Made by a program: the position numbers and the translations under genes | Assembly: GCF_030272615.1 (NCBI RefSeq) | Contig: NC_081410.1 | Location: 507,245,942 to 507,309,941 of the forward strand | Source of the DNA: Cryptomeria japonica | Taxonomy: Eukaryota > Streptophyta > Pinopsida > Cupressales > Cupressaceae | Direction of reading: 5' to 3' | Length of the DNA stretch: 64,000 nucleotides | Part shown: in pieces, positions 1 to 11,646 of the stretch | Layout of the letters: each line of letters opens with the position of its first letter | Numbering within the stretch: the stretch's first letter is position 1 | Notes under the pieces: model-generated | Databases searched by the model: none | What the model was told of the DNA's origin: nothing | Seen by the model: the letters and a program-made list of their open reading frames with translations, nothing else

Positions 1-2093
1 CAATGTTAAATTCAGTGATCAACCAAAAATATCTATGAACCATTGATGTACCTGTATTACATGGACCCATCGTAGTTACAACATCTATCAACTTAGCACC
101 ACCTTTATATTTCAATTCTTCTCTAGCTAGGGCTCTTTTTACACATTCTCTTGCACCATCATGCTCTCCCTTACCATGCCCAGCCTCAGTGAAATTTGAA
201 AAATGTTGTACACCGCTTGTCATATGCATCCTTGTCAGCCAATAAAACATCATTGCATTCTTGAATTGTGTTGTTCAATTATCTGACTATATTAGGTGTC
301 GGTTGTATTGTATGTTTCGTTCCTTTAAATTATCATAAAAAACTTTAAATCATCCTTGTACAAACTTTGATGAATGAGTATGATCATCACTTATGTAGAA
401 GTGATACTCTCTTACAACTTTTCTATCCTCCTCTGTGCTATCATTTGCATGCATGAATGTTATGTGTACAAAAATAGAAACTTGTGAAGAATGATAATAC
501 ATAGATTGCACTTAATGTTGAGGTTTTAGTGTATGTTTTTCAGCAAAATCAATGATAGAGACAATGGTGCCAAGAGGAAATTTGTCCTTACATAACTTGA
601 ATTACTCATCTAACCATTGAGCTCTATGTATATGCATTATGTACTCATAAACTAGTTTCTCTTGAAATATTTTCATAAATTCAGCTACACATAAATCATT
701 TTTCACTAACTCACATCTCTTCAAATCTTTTCCATCTTTAACTTCATATGTGGCTGTCTTGTATTTTCCAAAAGAAATTAGTTTCATACCAATTTCATGT
801 GTGCTCTCCAAATGTACACATCTTGGTAAGCGTTACAAACCACCACATATAGCACAAGAACCTTCCAAACAAGGCATCTTCTAATAAATACAACCATCAT
901 GTCTATTACATAGCACACTTGAAATAAGTTCTCTTGTTGATATAGGAGGTACTTGTATATAGCATTCCTGCAAAACATCGTTAGTGTGCAAAGTAGAACA
1001 AATATGACGAAAAATATCAGAGTGCATGGAAAATTCAATATGCATCCTACAACAACACGTGGTGTGTACATGATTAATCTTAATATAAAAATGTTCTGCC
1101 ATTTCAAAAAATCTTTGACAAATTCTTATTTGAGCAAACTTTTCAAGGAATATTTCATAAAATTTTGTTTGAGTCATATCCAAATAGTGTGTGGCATGTG
1201 GCTCATGATTTGTATATCTGATTTTCCTTCTAACAACATCTCTTTGGTTGGGTGAAACTCTTGTGTTTTCACGCCAAAATGTTTCAATTAATGTTCTTAG
1301 TGTATCAAAAAGAACCTTGTCTTTGCATGGTTTTCTACTCGAGAATGCACAAAGAGAATTATTGTTAGGTTCCTCTATTTTTTCCTGCCTCTATAATTCT
1401 TTACTTAATGTTGTTCTTCTAACGTTTAATTACTTGTTTTGCTTATCAAACAACCTTTTTTTATTTTCTTGCTCATTATGATTGATGTAATGACACATCG
1501 AGTAACATTAGAATCTTTAGTACATAATTTTGAACCGATAGCTTGATATGCATCAAATAGATTTCTCACAATAGTTCTTTTGTTGTTACTTTCAAATGAT
1601 CTTAGGCCTATAATTTTCATTGTCTCTCTAAAATTTAAATTTTTAATCATTTAAACAATTATTGACATCTTGCGATTTGATTTAAGTTTTCAAAAGAGTT
1701 TTGCCATATTATTTTAACCATTCTCCTACAAGTGCATTCATTCATTTTATTGGGCATTGGCTTCAATATATTCTCATCAATGTCAATTAGATACTTTGGT
1801 TTCCTACAAATGATTTTAGGAGGTGTTAACATTGGTGCATTGCATGCATTGGGTACATTTGATTCATCAAATAGAGCAGGTGTATGTTGATCATTTAATT
1901 TATAATTCAATGTGGTCTCTTCTTCAATTGCATTAGGTGCATTATGTTCATTTGGTAAATCAAATTGAGATGTTGAGGATGACATACCTTCTTATCCCAT
2001 TGTTCTTATGTCATGTAATTTCTTCATACACTACCTTTGTCTTTCCTTTTCATCCTCTCGTTGTTCCACCATTCCTCGCTTGTTCTTTCCCAT
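1..2093 (-). pseudogene. Decayed transposase-like gene with three DDE-like acidic motifs; runs off the left edge
   Basis: The minus strand carries one decayed gene starting at an ATG at 2093 (MGKNKRGMVEQRED), in frame with the stretch down to 1659 apart from two early stops. A frameshift near 1655 leads into 1650-1426 (contains AYQAIGSKLC), then 1183-881, 811-602 and on to base 1. Conserved-looking blocks, in order, are a Cys/His-rich middle part, DFAEKH (about 532-550), YHFYISDDHTH (near 370-410), SDN..TTQFKN (about 255-285), GHGKGEHDG (about 160-190) and VHRYFWLITEF at the edge. From memory this resembles a family of uncharacterised plant and animal proteins with DFAENY / SDG..QFK / HGKGE.DG motifs, whose acidic residues would suit a DDE-type transposase. 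That role is an inference. Stops replace expected residues at several sites, for instance inside the SDN block, so the copy is dead. The C-terminus is outside the window. Confidence 0.6.
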
Positions 2094-2619
2094 AATTGAT
2101 ATCAGTTGTCCTAAATAGAATCATATTGCATATATATGTAAACAAAAGTTCATAAACAATTAAATAACCATAAATTTGAGAATTATAATTTTTTTTTGAA
2201 TCAAAACTATTAGACAATCACAATAACATTGACAAAAATAATAAGAACAACAATTCAATCATTTGAAATCATGCAATAACAAAAAACTCACTTACTTCTA
2301 TGTAGAAAACAGTCACAGAAGCACAGACACAGTTGCAATGGGGCCTTCAATGACCTCTAAAATGTCTTTTGAGTTCATTGACGCGATTGGGAAACTAAAA
2401 GTATATGTCCTAGTACGGCGTACGTGGTATTTTTAGTAACCTCGTATGTGTTGTTAGGCCCTAAAAATGTTTTCAGACCAATGTTAATATTCTCGATACC
2501 CCACATGCACTTTTAAAATCCAAAGACCCCGTACTCAATTTTAGGCCTTAAAAATGTTTAGTAGACTAGCAAACTAATAGTCCTAGTACCTTGTACATGC
2601 TTTTTGTAGAAAATAAAAT
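2094..2619. other. Gene-free AT-rich spacer
   Basis: No coding region, RNA gene or repeat family is recognisable here. The stretch is the upstream flank of the minus-strand relic and ends where the purine-rich tract begins. Terminal inverted repeats that would mark the end of a DNA transposon were looked for by eye and not found. Confidence 0.5.
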
Positions 2620-2621
2620 GT

Positions 2622-2955
2622 GAAGGAAAAGGGAGGGAGGGAGAGGGAGAGGGGGAGGGAGCGGAAGGTAGAGGGGGAGAGGGAAAGAGAGAGGGAGGGT
2701 GAGGGGGAGAGAGAGAGAGGGAGGGAGAGGGAGAGAGAGAGAGAGGGTGGAAAAGGGAGGGAGGGAGAGGGGGAGAAAGGGAGAGATGGAGAGAGGAAGA
2801 GTGAGAGAGAGGGGGATAGAGGGAGAGAGGGAGAGAGAACAAGGGAGAAGGGGAGAGAGGGAGATAGAGAGATAGAGGGAGAGGGAGGGAGAGGGAGAGA
2901 GGGAGAGAGGGGGTGGAAAAGGGAGGGAGGGAGAGGGGGAGAGAGAGGGTGGAAA

Positions 2956-3043
<88 letters not shown>

Positions 3044-3127
3044 GCAGAGAGGAGAGAGAGGGAGAGTGAGGTAGAGAGGGGAGAGAGGGAGAGAGGGAGA
3101 GAAGGGGGAGGGAAAGGGGAAAATAGG

Positions 3128-3208
<81 letters not shown>

Positions 3209-3310
3209 GAGAAGGGAGAGAAGGAGAGAGGGACAGAGGATGGAAAAGGGAGAGAGGGAGAGAGAGAGAGAGGATGGAAAAGGGGGGAGAGAAGGAGAGA
3301 GAGAGAGATT
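2622..3310. repeat. Purine-rich GA / GGGAGA microsatellite block
   Basis: The plus strand is almost pure A and G for about 690 bases. It mixes GGGAGA, GGAGAGAG and GGATGGAAAAGGGAG units with two long near-perfect (GA)n runs, at about 2959-3032 and 3131-3204. Open frames through it (Arg/Glu/Gly on plus, Ser/Leu/Pro on minus) are a by-product of the composition and are not annotated as genes. Tracts of this kind can form triplex or other non-B DNA and are prone to slippage. Confidence 0.95.
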
Positions 3311-3496
3311 AAAGTTTAATTATCATTAATAAAATATCTATACACATCTTTTAAAGAACTTTTATTTATTCCAGATGATTGCAAAATGTGAGAATATTTA
3401 TTTGAGACCATTAGATAGACCGTCAACTTGGAAACAACTTTGTCATGTGGTCTTAGTACTTTGCGAATTGCATGGAAATAAATTAGAAAGAAAAAA

Positions 3497-3861
3497 TGTG
3501 CATTACTGAAGATTTCACAAAGCCCTACAATAGGATGAGTCTGGTTGAGGGATGATGCACAATGAGTTTGTACACTAATTCAAATGTTAAGAATATCAAG
3601 GAAATCATAGCCTCTGCTGCTCAAACTATGGACCTTGGGTTTATTAGGTCTGGTATTCATCCAAATGGTGACCACTACATGGAAGACCTAATTGAAATAC
3701 AAAAATTTAAAGTAAGGGAGATAAAGGGGGTAGGGGGAGGGAAAGAGTGGGTAGGAAGAGGGGGAGAGGGAGAGAGAGATAGGGAGGGAGAGGGGGAGAG
3801 AGGGAGACAGATGGAGATAGAGAGAATGGAAAATGGAGAGCGAGAGGGTGGAAAAGGGAGG

Positions 3862-3946
<85 letters not shown>

Positions 3947-4343
3947 GAAAAATGTGCATTACCAAATATTTCCCAAACCCCAACAACAGGAGGAGTGTGG
4001 TTGAGTGATGATGCACAATTGGTTTTGTACACTGATTCAAATGCTAAGAATATCAAGGAAAGCATAGCCTCTACTACACAAACTGTGGATATTAGGATTA
4101 TTAGGTCTACTATTCATCCAAATGGTGACCACTACATGGAAGACCTAATTTCAATACAACAATATAAAGTAAGGGAGATAAAGGGGGTAGGGGGAGGGAA
4201 AGAGTGGGCAGGGAGAGGGGGAGAGGGAGAGAGAGAGAGAGGGAGGAAGAGGGGGAGAGAGGGAGAGAGAGGGAAAGGGAGGGAGAGAGAGGGAATGGAA
4301 AAGGGAGAGAGAGAGGGTGGAAAAGGGAGGGAGGGAGAGAGAG

Positions 4344-4395
<52 letters not shown>

Positions 4396-4620
4396 GAAAA
4401 AACGTGCATTACCAAATATTTCCCAAAGCCCAACAATAGAAGGAGTATGGTTGAGGGATGATGCATAATGGGTTTTATACATTGATTCAAATGCTAAGAA
4501 TATCAAGGAAAGCATAGCATGTGCATCTCAAACTGTGGACCTTGGGATTATTAGGTCTATTGTTCATCAAAATTGTGACCACTATATGGAAGACCTAATT
4601 ACAATACAACAATATAATGG
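3497..4620 (+). repeat. Three tandem copies of a ~450-bp unit with an internal GA tract
   Basis: A complex unit begins with GTGCATTAC near 3497, 3953 and 4405. Aligned landmarks (TGATGCACAAT, GATTCAAATGCTAAGAATATC, GGTGACCACTACATGGAAGACC) recur at offsets of about 456 and 450 bases. Each unit has a ~200-bp unique half followed by a GA-rich half with a GGATGGAAAA junction. In all three the unique half holds the same open frame, of the form LYT.SN.KNIKE, then IHPNGDHYMEDL, then IQ..K. I do not recognise the protein. It may be an old coding fragment amplified together with its neighbouring microsatellite. Confidence 0.85.
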
Positions 4621-4779
4621 GAGATAAAGGGGATAGGAAGAGAAAAATAGTGGGGAGGAAGAGATGAAGAGAGAGAGGGATGGGGTATGGAGGAAAGGAG
4701 AGAGGGGGAGCATGTTGGTTTGTTATTATTTTAAGCAATATTGGTACTATTTTTTATATTGTCATAATGGTTCATCTTG

Positions 4780-5480
4780 CCACCTTAGGATACCATATGA
4801 CCCCTTAGGACATCATATGCTCCTAAAGGATCATTTGGTGCTATGTGGGGTTATACAGTGTCCTATGATCCCTTAGGACACCATATGAACCCTTAGGTGT
4901 TGTTATGGGTCATATAATGTGTCCTTAGGGGTCATATTGTGTCCTACCACCCTTTAAGACACCATATGACTCCTTAAGACACCATATCATGTCATAATTG
5001 GTCGTATGGTGTTCTAAGGGGTCATATGGTGTCCTATGACCCCTTAGGACACCGTATGACCCCTTAGGTGTCAAATTTTGTAACTAGTATTGGCATTGCT
5101 TCTTATATTGTAATAATAGTTCATCTTTCCACCTCGGGACACCATATGACCCCTGAGGACATCATATGCTCCTAAAGGGGAATGTTGTGTTATGTGGGGT
5201 CCTAAGGGAGGGAGGGAGGGAGGGAGAGGGAGAGGGAGAGGGAGACGAAGAGAGATATAGAGATGGTGGAGGAAGGGAGGAAGGGAGAGAGAGGGAAAGA
5301 AAAGAGGAGGGAGATGGGGGGAGAGGAAGACATGTCACATGATGTCATTATGGGTCATGTGGGGTCCTAATTGAGCCACATGTGTGTTACAACACCATAT
5401 GACCCCTTAAGACACCATTTGACCCCCTGAGATAACATACATGGTTCGAAGAGGTCATTAGGTGCTATGTGGGATCCTGT
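4780..5480. repeat. Array of a 20-bp palindrome-forming unit in both orientations
   Basis: The motif ATATGACCCCTTAGGACACC and its reverse complement recur many times with small changes, sometimes head-to-head. The clearest hairpin has 17-base arms at 5018-5034 and 5047-5063 (one mismatch) around a 12-base loop. A larger duplication is superimposed: about 4750-4860 and 5095-5205 are direct repeats some 345 bases apart. A GA-rich patch (about 5205-5330) interrupts the array, and a weaker third block follows at about 5390-5480. No coding function is visible. Confidence 0.8.
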
Positions 5481-5519
5481 GAGAGAATGAGAGAGAGAGG
5501 AATACAATACAGTACAATA

Positions 5520-5760
5520 AGATATCAAAAGACAATATATATCAGTATATGTACATACACATATACATATAATACACATAAAATATGAAAAGGCAATACA
5601 CATACATACACACATATGTGTGTGTATATATACATAATATATTATATATTATTATATAATATATAATATAATATATATTATATATATACACATTATATAT
5701 ACATATATATACATGAAACATCATATTATATATATTATACATATACATATATGTATGCAC
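5520..5760. repeat. AT-dinucleotide-rich simple repeat
   Basis: A tract of TA, CATA and TATATAC units, with nearly pure A/T from about 5625 to 5735, is able to fold on itself. The minus-strand open frames across it are Tyr/Ile/Met low-complexity and are not genes. Confidence 0.9.
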
Positions 5761-6694
5761 ATACCCACATTTTAAATACAGGCAGAAGCACGCACGCATT
5801 GTTTATAGTACAGGGAGCCCATACGCACTTTTGATTGTCTAGGCTTGTGAATAGGCCTGGATGACAAATCTGTGGGTTGGAAGTTTGATTTCCCTCCATT
5901 TCCCTCCTTTTTGACATGTTTTGTTTTATCAACTTGGTTTCTCAATTTTGTCATCACCAGGTTTACACTTCATCAAGTGGGTATTTCTAAAATTGGCACC
6001 ATATTTTCACCCATCTTCTAAGCTTTCTAACCATTTGATTTGAAAAAAAATTTGAACAATAACATTATTATTGACTTTCGTTTACCAGTGTCTCCATAGT
6101 TCTCAAAAAATAACGTGTAACATTTTTTTAATAAATTTTGACCTACTTATCCAAAATTAAAAAAAAATTGTATATTATTGTAGTGCACTTTATTCCTTAC
6201 AATTTAAAAAAAATAATCTATTTTCGATTATTTTGGTTCAAGTTATGCTTCATGCATGAACAGGTACCTAATTTTTAAGATGTGCTCGATTGGAAAAATC
6301 ATAAAAAAAAATACTCAACAAAAAATTACAAAAAATACACAACTTCTAGTGCTCACTCTTAACTATTTTTCTGCCAAAGAATTTGTGAAAATACTAAATC
6401 TAAATATGACTTTTTTTATGCACATGTCAGACACAATGTTATGTTTTTCAGAAAAAATCAGGGTCTATTTTTTATGCGTGAAGGATTTGACCTCCTTAAT
6501 CTTATCCAATTTTTAAATTTTTTAGTAGTTTGGAAACTAGATTCAGAGTACTATAATATTTGTTCTTTGATTATCTTCATACCTTGAGTGGATTACTTTC
6601 AACTTTCACCTCCAAATTCAGTTTCACGTGATTTCAGAAAAAAAGTGTCCAATTATACTTCCATTTTTGCACACCATCTTTGTGCACTTACCTA
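5761..6694. other. Gene-free AT-rich spacer
   Basis: No gene or known repeat is recognisable. The stretch ends abruptly at 6694, where similarity to the LTR of element A begins. That marks the left deletion breakpoint of that element. Confidence 0.5.
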
Positions 6695-7152
6695 GAAATG
6701 AATGGTTGAGATTAGGAACATTTGGTATTGGTTCTTTAAAATGAACCTAATGGGGTTAATTGGTAGTTTTACTGTTGAAGAGTGCATTTAGGATAGATAG
6801 ATTAGAAAAGATCTTACATATATGCATGGAAGGAATAGTTGATAATATAAGTTGTGTATTGGATTGGTTGTAAATTATGAATTTGTTGCTTATTAGTAGT
6901 GGTATAAGTAATGACGTTGATTTATCCTAGGGAAGTTAGATGTTATTGATGTAGTTGTGTTTAATTCTACTTGCGTATCTTATTGGTGTTCATGTTCATA
7001 TTGCTTTGGTACTACTAAGATAATAAATGTTATTGCATATAAGAAGTTATTGTATTGGATGCATGTATAGATGTTTAAAAAAAAAAAAATTGTTATCGTT
7101 GTTTTTGCATGTTAGTTAGTGTATTTCTCTAGTGTATTTTGCAGGCATTACA
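6695..7152 (+). repeat. 5' LTR remnant of element A
   Basis: From GAAATGAATGGTTGAG to GGCATTACA this matches 34139-34541 nearly base for base, including GGAACATTTGGTATTGG and AGTAATGACGTTGATTTA. Similarity stops abruptly at 6695. A short A-run near 7078-7090 is specific to this copy. Confidence 0.85.
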
Positions 7153-7170
7153 TTTAGTATCAGAGCCCAT
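7153..7170 (+). promoter_or_regulatory. tRNA primer-binding site of element A
   Basis: TTTAGTATCAGAGCCCA directly follows the LTR end. It is a lightly mutated form of the TGGTATCAGAGC site complementary to the 3' end of initiator Met tRNA in many plant LTR retrotransposons. Confidence 0.75.
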
Positions 7171-7325
7171 GTTCATACACTGGGTACTCTGGTTTTACAT
7201 GAGCCCATTGTGCGTGTTAGAACTTTAGCATGGGGTAGCCCAACACTTTATCCCTACTTATGGTTTCTTTCTTTTTTTCCCTAGATTTCTTAGCTTGTAA
7301 TTCCTTTGAATCTTGATTATACAAG

Positions 7326-8815
7326 ATGTCTTCTAGAGGTAACATTCGTGGTCATGGTGGTTGCATGGGTACTCGAATGAATCCTTAGCCGAAGGTTTAT
7401 GAAAAGTCACACCATGAGGAGAAGCAATAGCAACAGGGTCAACAAGTGGAAGGAGCCCAAGTTGGTGATACGATTTTGCAATTGGTTAATGTTCTTCAGG
7501 GACTTCCTTATCATTTAGGGCAGAGGCAGGAGGTAAATCAGTAAGAGGGATCTCAACATTCTAGTCATAAGGAAAGAGAGGTAGAGCAGGAGTGAGCGAG
7601 CGAACGTTCACATTCACCTTGGAGGAGAGTTGATGCAGTACCTGATCAGGACATGGTTGTAGTAGGTCATATAAGGGATCTTATGAGGACTCGCCCTCCT
7701 ACTTTTGATGGCTTAGGGAGTGTTATGGATGCAAAGACTTGGTTGGTGGACCTGGGTAGGTGTTTTTCTATGCACTCGTGTAGAAGTAACACTAAGGTAA
7801 GGTATGTGATTATGCATCTTCATTATTTTGCAATGACATGGTGGCATATGGAGGAGCAGAATCTACCTTTGGGCATTGTGACAGTTTCATGGGAGTTGTT
7901 TCTAGAGCAGTTTCATGCTTGATTCCTTTAAGAGTATTGGAGAAAGAGGAAGGCTGATGAATTTCATGATTTGAGACAGTAGGATATGACAGTTGAGAAG
8001 TACGAGCGTAGGTTCTTTGAGCTTAGGTAGTATGTTGGAATAGTGGATGATGAGTCGATGTTGATTTAGCATTTTGTGAGAGTTCTCAGTGATTGTATTA
8101 GTGGTGAGGTTCATATGCATGAACCTAAGACTTTGTAGGCAACTATAGAGAAGGCATAGACAATAGAGGAAAATATAGCTTTAGTTTTAGGTGGTGTGAT
8201 TGGTGGACAGACAGTTAGTGCTCTAGTTTTGAGATTAGTTGCGAGAGGAGTGTGTCGCGGGTGTCAGGATTTGCTAGGAGTGATCCTCGATCGTCCAAGG
8301 GTGAACACCATTAACAGAAGGAGAGTTCTCAAGGTCAAAATTCTTCTCATAGGAATAGATCATAGGTATATAGAGAGCCAAATAGGTAACATTCTATTGA
8401 TTTTCATGCCAATCAATCGGTATAGAGTTCTCAACAGAGCTCTAGTGGAGGTAGTTCTCAGAAGCCTAGTGCACCTTTAGTCATTCATATTTTTACCAAA
8501 GGGAGTTGTTTCACTTGTGGTCAGCAGGGACATTACATGAGAGATTGTTCTCAGCAACTAACTCAGATGTCAGTTCAGAGGCCAACAACATCAGAACCCA
8601 CTATTGGTGATGTAGGTAGATCTCATCGCATATTTTCCATAGTAGATGACCATCAAGATGTGCATCAGAGTTCAGTAGTTGAGGCTTCACGTCCTGGTAG
8701 AGAAACTTTCTTTGTTGATCATGCATGTCATATAGTATCAGGAGTTGATCCTCACGAGTCACGTCATGTAGCAAGGAAGGGTCCAATGGGGCCTGAATGT
8801 GGATTTTCAACATTC
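7326..8815 (+). pseudogene. Decayed gypsy-type gag of element A
   Basis: This is the capsid/nucleocapsid precursor of a Ty3/gypsy-like element. The start at 7326 gives a Gly/Arg-rich N-terminus (MSSRGNIRGHGG). The retrotransposon gag core is at 7653-8200: TRPPTFDGLG, then KTWLVDL, TWWH, DEFHDLRQ, KYERRFFEL and EENIALVLGG. A CCHC zinc knuckle (CFTCGQQGHYMRDC) sits at 8507-8548 in another frame. Many stops interrupt the core, most of them TAG where Gln (CAG) is expected. Downstream, the frame ends at about 8815 with no recognisable protease motif, and the polypurine tract follows. The order gag core then one knuckle is typical of plant gypsy elements; the missing pol is not. Confidence 0.8.
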
Positions 8816-8888
8816 TAGGAGGATGCAATGCAGCTGAGAGAGAGTTATTTCCCTACTTGTTTCAGGTTTCTAGGAGTAAGCTTGCGAT

Positions 8889-8900
8889 AAGGGGGGAGGA
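8889..8900 (+). promoter_or_regulatory. Polypurine tract of element A
   Basis: AAGGGGGGAGGA lies immediately before TGTAGTGTCC, the start of the 3' LTR. A similar GGGAGGATGTCATATC at about 9285-9300 is a possible alternative LTR start but has a weaker purine run. Confidence 0.7.
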
Positions 8901-10410
8901 TGTAGTGTCCTTCTCTGATTTATATTTTCCTTTTTTACTTCGATAGACTATTTTGTGATACCATAGACTATCTTGTGATGCTTGGATAAGGCTATTATGG
9001 ATTTACATGTGATTTAAATCCTTTATCATGGATTTTGGACAAATTATATTACATTTGACATTACTATTTCATGTGGATAATGACATTATGGATTGTTATA
9101 TGCGTTATTATGATGATAGGTGCTCATTTGATGACTTATATGTATCTTTTTCTATATATTCTTAATACTCTCTTATGATGATTTGATGATATTTTATGAT
9201 ATACTAATCCTATTTCATGATGTGAGATTGATTATGATATTTCTTGGTTGTCTACGAGTGTCTTCTACTGTCTTCGTGATAGGGAGGATGTCATATCACT
9301 CATTGCGTGTAGGATGTGCTATTGTGATTCTTTACACTTGCCTGTATTATATATGGTATATGTTGTATCGTGGTTTTATGGATGTGGGATTTTAAAGTAC
9401 TAGACATCGACTCCACCTAGCTTCACAGGTCTTAGTGTGTCTTGTCTCAATGGCAAGTTGATCGGAGGTGACATGAAAATCCCATTCTACACTCTAGGTT
9501 TAAGATTGATTACCCTTGTCAGTCTTATGTGAGTTGTTGTTCAGTGTTGAGTGATCTCTTGGGTGTGTTTTGATGGTATGCTTGGAGTGTTATGTTATTG
9601 ATTAATTTAGTTATTAATTAATTACATGATTTATATAATTTAATAATGTTAAATTAAATTAATAGACTTATATAGTTTATAATAATAATAAAATAAATAT
9701 TGATATGGTTGGTAATAATAAAATAAATAAATGGTTGGTAATAATATTTGTAGTAATATTGGTAAATAATTTTTTTATCATTGGATGTTTATTATTATTG
9801 GTATTATTATTATTGCTTTGTAATAAAAAAGGATTAGATATTTAATTTTATTAATATAGCCTTTGATTATATTTTATTGTGGCTTTAATTTATTTATAGC
9901 CCTTGGTTTACTATATTTATTGGGCTTTATAGTTAATTGTTCCCATGAGTATTATTTTATTATTTACCTTCATGAGTTAATTAAATATTATTCTACCTAC
10001 CCTTTCGTGTGATTGGTTGAGTGATTTGGTAAGTAAATTAATTAGTATTTTATTTATTTCTACCTTGTATTTTGTTATGGGTTGGTAAGAAATATTATTT
10101 TTACTATTATTTTGATTGGCTGACATATTCTATGGTTTTGGCCTGGTTTTCTATTTATTTGCTTTCCTATGATTGTTTGGGGGTTCTCTCAAGAAGTATT
10201 TTTTTTGCAATTTTGGATTTGGATTTCTTGGAGGAACTAGATTGTGGCTTGTTGGATTTTCTTCAACAAATTCATCCTTTCATTTTCATCTTTCACTAGG
10301 TCGGAGGATTTCTTGCTCTTGCATTTTTAGTTTTGAAAAGATTGTCTTCTTTGTATATTCTTGGGAGTTTTGGGAGAAATATTTCATATAGTTTTGATTT
10401 ATCTTCATAT
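8901..10410 (+). repeat. 3' LTR of element A, first segment
   Basis: AT-rich non-coding DNA runs from TGTAGTGTCC to the insertion point of B. The last five bases, CATAT (10406-10410), are the target site duplicated by B. Internal reading frames are short and unrecognised. Confidence 0.7.
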
Positions 10411-11631
10411 TGTTAGACAATTCAAATAACCAAAAGATAACTAAGAGGGGGGGGTGGTGAATTAGTTGTCACCAGATTACTGGAACCTTAAGCAATTTAA
10501 ATTTTAGTAACAAAACCCAAAAGATCAATACCGGAATGCATAAACTAAATACTGAAATAGTAGATAAACCAATTAAGCATAAGAAATAATCAGAGAATAA
10601 ATACCATCCACATGACACCAAGATTTATACGTGGAAAACACGGTAAAGGGAAAAATGATGGTGGGAAGCCTACCAACAATCAGATAATACTTCTGCAATA
10701 AGTATGTGAATGACAATTCAGGGGCCTGCACTTGCAGGAAGGCCAACAACCTAGAGCACATTGCTCATCACAAAAGGAGTCTCACTGACTACATAAAAAT
10801 CCAAACTATAATCCAGAGAAATGAATGAACTGCAAAGATAGCATCTCCTATGCCTGAATATAGTTCTAGTTAAGCTCAATATTGGAGTACTAAATCCTCT
10901 TACATAAACGAAAATCAATCACCAATGATCGACCAAATCTTCTGCCTGAATGATTATTTCATTATTCGCTCCTTACGTATCCATATCCTATTCCATGATG
11001 ATCTACGAAGAGATCTTACATCAAATATATACAAACCCTTGACCATAAACAATCAGGTTGGCCACCAGACAATAAAATAGTTACATAATTATAAAACATG
11101 TCATCCTAAGACCAAACAAATAATATCCAGCCCATAAGACATCCTAGATAGACATCCAGAGATCCAATCCACACATTACATTAAGTTGGTCCATAACCTA
11201 GCTACACAAGGACCCAATTTAGGTCCACACATGCTAAAGCAATAATCCCAATCAACCAAGTCTCAAACATGATCTCCATCAACATCCTGAAACTTTACCA
11301 GAAGCCGCACCAACACAACTTATGCGATTCATCAAAGCTCTGTCGGTGAAACCCTTGCCAGAACCACAAACCAGACTTCCAAGCAAACATGATAACATCC
11401 AATCACCAGAACAAAACCAACTAACTGAACATGAACATGAGTATCATGAATAAGCCAATTCCATAACCCAAACATACCAGAGCATACCGAAGCATGTCGG
11501 ATCCAATCTAACCAGAAACCAAACAACCTATCGGGACCAAAAGGGTGTTGGTACAACATCCCAAATAGCTAGTGTTGACATAAATGACAAAACATCAGTC
11601 CCACATAATCAATTCCTCCAAATGGCCAAAA
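10411..11631 (-). repeat. 3' LTR of element B
   Basis: Reads TGTTAGACAATTC at its left edge and pairs with 23772-24972. Its internal (right) edge has lost the canonical end, reading GGCCAAAAA where the other copy has GGCCAACA. On the minus strand it contains the TTTTTCCC...CCACGTA block seen in the other Copia-like LTRs of the window. Confidence 0.9.
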
Positions 11632-11646
11632 ATATCCCCCTTTGGC
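11632..11646 (-). promoter_or_regulatory. Polypurine tract of element B
   Basis: On the minus strand, GCCAAAGGGGGATAT directly precedes the 3' LTR, matching the GCCAAAGGGGGA tract usual in plant Copia elements. Confidence 0.8.

Noticed and set aside
2558-3042. Long open frames in the GA tract (Arg/Glu/Gly-rich on plus, Ser/Leu/Pro-rich on minus), and similar frames at 3562-4515
   Set aside because: They are a direct result of GA repeats lacking stop codons. The same composition is open in several frames on both strands. Only the LYT.SN.KNIKE part between GA tracts was kept as a finding.
5367-5799. Cys/Tyr/Ile-rich minus-strand frames in the AT repeat
   Set aside because: Low-complexity translation of CATA and TATA repeats with no conserved motif.
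9285-9305. Alternative start of the element A 3' LTR at GGGAGGA/TGTCATATC
   Set aside because: The purine run is shorter than at 8889-8900 and lies inside sequence that continues the LTR. The 8901 start sits directly after gag. Comparison with another copy would settle it.
10573-11559. Minus-strand frames within the LTR of element B, and others inside the LTRs of A and D
   Set aside because: They fall in matched LTR copies where the frames are not conserved between the two LTRs. LTRs of these elements are non-coding.
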